A DNA stretch of 40,201 nt from Oscillospiraceae bacterium. Lineage in GTDB: Bacteria > Bacillota > Clostridia > Oscillospirales > Oscillospiraceae. Of the stretch, positions 34,501 to 40,201 are shown piece by piece. The DNA is taken from contig WQSX01000023.1 of NCBI GenBank assembly GCA_009787625.1, forward strand, positions 1-40,201, given 5' to 3'. Under the pieces are notes generated by a model. That model was not told the origin of the DNA. It made no database searches and was given only the letters and a program-made list of their open reading frames with translations. The position numbers and the translations under genes were made by a program. Every line of letters begins with the position of its first letter. The first letter of the stretch is position 1.

Positions 34501-37500
34501 AATTCACATAAGGCCTGACATAGATTGATGTATCCGTCGAGACTATTAGCAGATTTGAGTTGTTTATTACATCAAGGTCTACAAATCTTGTGTCTGCTGA
34601 TATTCCAATCTTTGCCCCTGCGCTTCCGCCAGCAGCGAGTGCATACACACCTACGCTAAATAGATTTAAGCTTGCTGACCCACCGCCTATCATATCACCG
34701 GATGTTATAGTTAAAAGATATCTCTGCTCAGACGGACTCCAAGTTAAAGACCCTTCAATATATGCTTCAAGTGCTGTTAAGCCGTGTCCAAAACCAAGTG
34801 ATATACCAATACCAATACTACCAAAGACACCAGTGGCGGTATGCCCGGCTCTATATCTTCTAATAAAGCTCTGTACATCATTGAAGTTGAGCAGGGCTGG
34901 AGCAACGGAGTTTCTATGTCGCCCGGAAAGATAACCTCTAAGCGTATAGTTGCTATTTCCTAGCGGAGTTATAAAGGTCCTAAACCTAAGTTCATTTGCT
35001 CCAAAAATTGCCATGCCCGGTTGCGCAGGTGCTAATATTTCAGCAGTAAATGTCGGCAATATATCAACTGCGCGAAATTCATGGTTCACTGAGTTAGCAA
35101 TTAGATTTGATGAACCCACCGGATTTACAGGTATCGCTACCTCTGACGCTCTCAATGCCATCTCATGCATTCCGATTGTATTAGTTAAATTAAATGGTAA
35201 AGTTGTTTGACTTGAACCATCGCTATATCTGAGAAACACATAAAAGCTGGATTGTGTGCCACGTAGTGGTAGTGCTGCTGATGTTATATTCCAGTGGATT
35301 TCTGCGTATTGCGCATTAGTTAAGAATGGAACATAACTGATGTGGAATGATTGTCCCGGCGGAGCAGAGCCAGGTCTGCCCAATTGTGATACACTGCGTA
35401 TTTCTGCCGATGTTACTGTTCTTCCAATAGGTGAAACCAGAAAGGCTACTAAATTTCTTGATGGGTGGGAGTCGCAAATACTGAAAAAATCTCTCTGGTG
35501 AGTCACATTGCTACCATCCATCTTGTATGTCACAACCGCTTGTAATTGGTCACTCCAGGGACGTATATAGAACCTATGGACTCCATTGCTAACTGCCTCT
35601 CTTCTGTCGAGCATAGCGTCAAACTCCACTAACACAGGCGCAAGCTGTCTATTGTCATCTGGAAAACTGATTTCAAACATATAGCGGAAAGTATCTTGTG
35701 CGCTTATCGCCCCAAAGCTGTCTGTATCAAGATTAAGGAAAATTCTTCCGCGAGCCGACGGAAGGACTTCATAAGACTTGTTTATATATGATGATTCAAC
35801 GAAAGCACCATTGACAAATAATCCGCCCACAATCTGCACATCACCTGTAAATTGTCCCTCTCCTATCACATTGGCAAACAATGTCACATTGGAAAGCGGT
35901 GTCAAACGCACTTGGTTGACAGGATATGGGTCTGTAAGATGTTCGCCACTAATTAGGTTACTTGTATCAATTGTAGCCGCCCACTTATTAGCACCAGAAC
36001 CGGACTGAGCAAGTATGTCGCCTACTATGCCACTGTGCTCAAATATAGCCGCTTCTCCCCGAGTGTTTGAGGTTATAGTCCGCTGAAGTCCACTGCCATT
36101 TGTAAAAGTAAATTGCGTTGTTTGCGCAGGTACAGCTTGAATCAAGAACAAAGTGCTTTCCAATGTGTTTACATTAACACTAATTGTTTCTGTTGACCCT
36201 GAACTGATATGAGTTACTGTAAGCGCGGTATTACCTTCGTCTATTCCGACAATACGCACGGGTAGTAGTGGAGAAGTAATGGCATCGGGCATCACTCTTG
36301 ACCATCCTCTTGATGTTAAAGCATGTACCTCGGCAACACTTTCATCGTCTACTTCCCAAGCCAGCCCATCATCCGAGGAAGTCCACGAAAAGCCATCTTC
36401 CCCCAATCGTACATGATGAAACAATCTCAGATTATTGCGAAATGCAAATATTTCACTTGACCCCATGCCGTCCATCGCATCCCTATTATCGATAGTGATA
36501 GACGCTCCAAGCTCTTGGGATAGGGCATTATCATTAAATATCTCAAAGAATATTGCGTCAGAATCAGAGTAACCATATTGATTAGTGACCACTACCATGA
36601 TTGTATATGTATCTCTCAATGCTGTAATAGGTGGAATATAAATAGTTACACTGCTGCCATCTTCGGTGAAATTTCCATAAGGTAAGTTATTTCTTCTAAC
36701 CGTGAGAGTAAAATCAAAATCCCCTGCACCTTCCACACTCCACGGCAGACGTATTGAATCCATACCGCTGAGGAATACCGTGTTGTCAAGTGTATCGAAA
36801 CTGATACGAGGAGCACCCGGTCTTACTACAACAACACTCTCAGCAGTTTCCCCACCTTCTACAGCAGTAGCTGTAATCGTTGCGGTACCCATGGATATCG
36901 CAGTTACAAGCCCATTATGATTCACTGTTGCAATGCTTTCATTACTGCTTGACCAGAGAACACCAGTATATACGGCATCTTGCGGATACACTGTCGCAGT
37001 GATACGCCCCGCTCGACCTTCCACAAGATACATTCTTCCTATATCAAGTGAAATCCCAGCTCGTGCGGGTTCTACGGTAACTAAGCATGATGCTGTAAAG
37101 CCACCCTCCTCAGTTGTGACTGTGATTGTGGCTGTGCCGAAATCGCGTGCGGTTACTGTGGCAGTAAGTCCATCCCCATCTACAGAAACGATGTCAGGAT
37201 TACTGCTGTTCCATGTTACAGCTTGATTCGCAGCGTCTTGCGGAATAATGCTTGCTGTCAATGTACCAGGCGGCAATGCCCCTTGACTTCCTATGTATAA
37301 AGTCAGAGCAGTAGTATTAAATGAAATTCCTGTAACAGGGCTATTAACGGTTATTGTGGCTGTGTCGGTGAAATTTCCATCTACTGTTCTTACTGTTATT
37401 GTTGTCATACCGGGAGATATAGCTGTTACAACACCATTAACAACTGTGGCTATGCTCGGGTTACTGCTTTCCCATGTTACAGCTTGGTTTGTTGCATTAG

Positions 37501-38246
37501 AAGGCGTTATGGTTGCTGACAACGTGTGAGTTTCATTTGGTTCAAGCGTTGCGGAGCGAGGATAAAGGCTCACCCCTGTTACATGATGCGTCCACTGTGC
37601 TGTGAATGTAATAGGTCCAGTAACTAATCGCGCCGCAACGTCCTGATTAGTCAAGTGCGGAGAACCAGCAATTTGACCGACATAACGCCATCCTGCAAGT
37701 GTAGCGTTCTCGAGTATGGGAAAGGGAACGTTAGTTGCACCTATCGGTAAACCTTGGGGAAGTGTATGAACAACATTTGTTATGTTGCCACCCACATTAC
37801 CACTGTTTAGGTTGAAAGTTGCTGCGTGGGTTATCCGTGTCCACTGTGCGGTAAAAGTTATTGGCTCAGTAACTATCCGTGCTGCTACTTGCTGATTAGT
37901 CAAGTGCGGAGTATCAATAGCTTGCCCGATGTACCGCCACCCAGCAAGCGTAGCGTTTTCAAGTGATGGTATGGGTACATTGGCTGTGCCTATTTGTCCA
38001 CCACGCGGCAGTGATATTTGAATATTAGCTGCAGAGCCACCTACATTACCACCGTTTAATTCGAAAATTGCAGGGACTGGTGTTATTAATGTTGGTACAT
38101 TACGATTAATAGCTGTGCCATCGCCAAGCTGTCCACTATCATTGCTTCCCCATGCCCACAAACTGCCATCATTCCTTACAGCAACTGTGTGCCCCCCCAC
38201 ATCCGACACGCTTGCCCAATTGCTGGCTGTGTCAATGCGTATCGGC
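31595..38246 (-). CDS. giant surface protein, C-terminal part (RCC1 end, InlB-type repeats, BIG2, membrane anchor)
   Basis: About 2,200 residues that continue the gene at 38176-40182 in another frame. In order: the last RCC1 repeat, two InlB-B/Flg_new-type repeats (each ending FTAQWT), three bacterial Ig-like BIG2 domains ([38 protein letters not shown]), and a long beta-rich region. Then come a BNR-like segment near 1380-1650, a CARDB-like domain near 1700, a Pro/Gln/Asp-rich wall-spanning stretch, one transmembrane helix, and a basic tail ([16 protein letters not shown]). No LPXTG motif is seen, so it is probably anchored by the helix. The usable frame reaches back to about 38246. The GTG at 38209 that opens the longest ORF is not a true start. 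Likely an adhesin or cell-envelope protein. Confidence 0.8.
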
Positions 38247-40182
38247 CAAGCTGTCCACTAGCATTACTTCCCCATGCCCACAAACTGCCATCAGCTCTTA
38301 TACCAAATCCCGCTGACACGCTTGCCCAATTGCTGGCTGTGCCAATGCGTATCGGCTCAAGCTGTCCACTAGCATTACTTCCCCATGCCCACAAACTGCC
38401 ATCAGCTCTTATACCAAGAGAGCGGGAGTGTCCCGCTGATACGCTTGCCCAATTGCTAGCTGTGCCAATGCGTATCGGCTGCATTCTGGCGGTTGTCGTA
38501 CCATCGCCGAGTTGCCCACTAGCATTGTTCCCCCAAGCCCATAGGGTGCCGTCAGTCCTAGTGGCAAGCGAGTGGGAGTATCCCGCTGATACGCTTGCCC
38601 AATTGCTGGCTGTGCCAACCCTAATCGGACTCCAAGCAACGGGAAAGGTTCCAGGAGAGTTGCCAGGATGCTCACCAAGTTGCCCCTCTGCTCCCCATCC
38701 CCAAGCCCAAAGACTGCCATCAGTTCTAGTAGCAAGAGAGTGGGAGTATCCCGCTGATACGCTTGCCCAATTACTGGCTACACCGACTCTGGCAGGCAAA
38801 ATTACAGAAAGAAAGTCAGTGTATGCAGGACTACCTTGCAACCCAAGCCGACCGTTCCTGTTGTAGCCCCAAGCCCATAGAGTGCCGTCAGCCCTAGTAG
38901 CAAGCGTATGATTAGCACTCGCTGTCACGCTAACCCAATTAGTTGCGCTGCCAATCCTAATAGGTTCATTGCGTTGATTGCCTACGTAACCAAGACCAAG
39001 TTGAGCATTAGAGTTATTCCCCCATGCCCAGAGGCTTCCGTCGTTTTTGATGGCTACCGTGTGACTCCACCCAGCTGCTATTGATCTCACTCCATGCGAT
39101 GATAGGGTAAAGGTTTCCTGAAGTTGTACAATGGAAGCAATGTCTGAACACCTCGCATACTCAGCAAATATTTCCTCTTTATAAGGTAACTCCGCTTCAA
39201 CCCCTATATTATCACCCAACCCCACTGCTTCCACATCAAACCCATAAATTGTCGAAAAGAAAACTGACCCGTCGCCGTCGCGCTGACCTTCAAAGTACAG
39301 CAATACGGCTGAGTCAGTTATTACTTGCGAAGTATTTGGGTTATAATCAAACACCGTGCCGCTCACGTTGTCTAAGTCAGCAAAAGTGAGCGAGGACGGT
39401 TTTGTCACGCTCGAATCTATCAGCAGTCCATAAACTCTAGGATATACACCACTAGAAGTATCATTGCCAAAATAGGCAGGCATATTTGATTCATCAAAGA
39501 CAGTTTCATAAGTTAACGCCTCGCCACCGGAAATTTTGACAGGCAGGTTGTCATATGCGCCGAACATCGTGTCTATCAGTATGCGTCCTTCGACATTGCC
39601 GTTGAAAGTCTCGCCATAATAAGCACTTTCAATCTCATAACGTATATAGACAGCATACGAGTTTGCTCTAACCTCGTTTTGGACTATATTCAGATACTGT
39701 GAAATATATAGACCATTTTTATACCACACCGCCTGTGCCGTCCCACCGTGGTTTATCATTGGTGGCATGACAAAGAACGCACCCGGATAATTGCCTCCGA
39801 ACACGAATTCTTCGCCATCTATCCTAAAGCTACCGAAAGACGGTGGTTTTGATTCATCAAGCTCGGCGCTGGATGGCAAGATATAAAAACCACCTGTGCT
39901 CTGGTTTACATAGAACTTTATGGAACCATTATCATCGCTGATAAAGCCGTCACCGCCGTGTGCGGGAACAGATATAATTTGCTCATGCGAAGCGACACTT
40001 TGACTTGCCCCATCATCAATATACCCATTTGCATCAGGCACAGCCATCGCAACCGTGCTGAGCATGAATAAAAATGCGAGCAACAGAGTCAGTGCTCTTT
40101 TCAGACCTTTTTTTATTTGTGTGGATTTCCCGGTCATATTGTAAATGCGTGTAATCGCCTTGGACGAACTTTTCCTCTCCAT
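38176..40182 (-). CDS. giant surface protein, N-terminal part (signal peptide and RCC1 propeller), ends at a frameshift
   Basis: It starts at ATG 40182 with GGAGG 10 nt upstream. An extended signal peptide ([24 protein letters not shown]) is followed by a beta-rich domain of about 330 residues and then seven or more RCC1-type repeats (SLWAWGxNxxGQLG). The frame departs from the RCC1 pattern after SNASGQL and stops at 38176. Comparison with the next repeat shows one base missing between 38246 and 38247 (CGGCCAAGC instead of CGGCTCAAGC). Restoring it joins this frame to the 31595-38246 frame, giving one gene of about 2,870 codons. It is either a real mutation, a variable site or a sequencing error. 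Confidence 0.85.
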   Translation of the reverse strand: MERKSSSKAITRIYNMTGKSTQIKKGLKRALTLLLAFLFMLSTVAMAVPDANGYIDDGASQSVASHEQIISVPAHGGDGFISDDNGSIKFYVNQSTGGFYILPSSAELDESKPPSFGSFRIDGEEFVFGGNYPGAFFVMPPMINHGGTAQAVWYKNGLYISQYLNIVQNEVRANSYAVYIRYEIESAYYGETFNGNVEGRILIDTMFGAYDNLPVKISGGEALTYETVFDESNMPAYFGNDTSSGVYPRVYGLLIDSSVTKPSSLTFADLDNVSGTVFDYNPNTSQVITDSAVLLYFEGQRDGDGSVFFSTIYGFDVEAVGLGDNIGVEAELPYKEEIFAEYARCSDIASIVQLQETFTLSSHGVRSIAAGWSHTVAIKNDGSLWAWGNNSNAQLGLGYVGNQRNEPIRIGSATNWVSVTASANHTLATRADGTLWAWGYNRNGRLGLQGSPAYTDFLSVILPARVGVASNWASVSAGYSHSLATRTDGSLWAWGWGAEGQLGEHPGNSPGTFPVAWSPIRVGTASNWASVSAGYSHSLATRTDGTLWAWGNNASGQLGDGTTTARMQPIRIGTASNWASVSAGHSRSLGIRADGSLWAWGSNASGQLEPIRIGTASNWASVSAGFGIRADGSLWAWGSNASGQLGRYALTQPAIGQACRMWGGTQLL
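38205..38965 (-). repeat. tandem near-identical RCC1-coding DNA repeats
   Basis: Units of about 110-170 bp share the segment reading CGCTTGCCCAATTGCTGGCT on the plus strand, at about 38209, 38317, 38439, 38599 and 38759, with a looser copy near 38928. They encode the RCC1 blades ([13 protein letters not shown]). Identity at DNA level is high between units, and unit length varies, so copy number can change by recombination or slippage. The frameshift lies in the unit nearest the 3' side. Confidence 0.8.
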
Positions 40183-40201
40183 GTCTCGAAGACCTCCACT
40201 T

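Noticed and set aside
38192..38198. C7 tract as the cause of the surface-gene frameshift
   Set aside because: RCC1-like sequence continues in one frame across the tract ([13 protein letters not shown]). The break maps instead to the missing base at 38246/38247.
1..40201. CRISPR arrays, tRNA or rRNA genes, retrons
   Set aside because: I saw no regularly spaced repeat array, no tRNA cloverleaf or rRNA sequence, and no reverse transcriptase frame. Reading by eye could miss a single tRNA.

Overview
The window looks like chromosomal DNA of an anaerobic Clostridia-type Firmicute. It is AT-rich and has strong GGAGG ribosome-binding sites. It carries two flagellar-type chemoreceptors behind sigma-28-like promoters, AlbA_2/MobA/large-serine-recombinase remnants of the kind found in Clostridiales integrative elements, and a giant RCC1/BIG2 surface protein. 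Nearly every gene is on the minus strand. The species cannot be told from the sequence.

Layout. 1-426 is the tail of an unidentified protein. 502-4732 holds two paralogous methyl-accepting chemotaxis proteins, each with a copy of the same 51-bp upstream block. 4.9-7.4 kb holds a repeat-flanked membrane-anchored protein of unknown function and a decayed AlbA_2 ATP-binding gene. 7.4-20.1 kb is a phosphorothioation (Dnd) island. The modification operon dndB-C-D-E-A runs from a strong promoter covered by a 14+14 bp palindrome. A second operon lies upstream of it: PLD-helicase, a 53-aa protein, an SMC-like ATPase, a 175-aa acidic protein, and a DUF262/DUF1524 protein. I see no DptFGH proteins, so this second operon is probably the restriction or effector half. 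20.1-21.2 kb contains wreckage of an integrative or mobilizable element (relaxase, serine recombinase). 21.4-23.6 kb is an IS91-family element with its own tyrosine recombinase. 23.6-25.6 kb is a DUF1016 (YhcG/PDDEXK) gene between two copies of a structured repeat. 25.7-27.7 kb holds a 197-aa unknown and a dGTPase. 27.8-31.1 kb is a three-gene operon: ThiL-like kinase, toroid-fold membrane protein, HIT hydrolase. 31.6-40.2 kb is one giant surface-protein gene split by a one-base frameshift.

How the genes fit together. The centre of the window is a defence island. DndA/C/D/E would put sulfur into the DNA backbone, and DndB probably controls the operon. The helicase/ATPase/DUF262 set would act on DNA that lacks the mark or sense DNA that carries it. 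DUF1016, dGTPase and possibly the ThiL-toroid-HIT operon look like further defence cargo.

The two most unusual observations are these. (1) A dispersed repeat ('B-A element') lies between genes and intrinsic terminators; its stems keep pairing through compensatory changes, and one copy has a whole gene between its halves. (2) A Dnd modification operon is paired with a non-canonical five-gene partner operon that includes two small unknown proteins. All family assignments come from reading motifs by eye. No database search was run.
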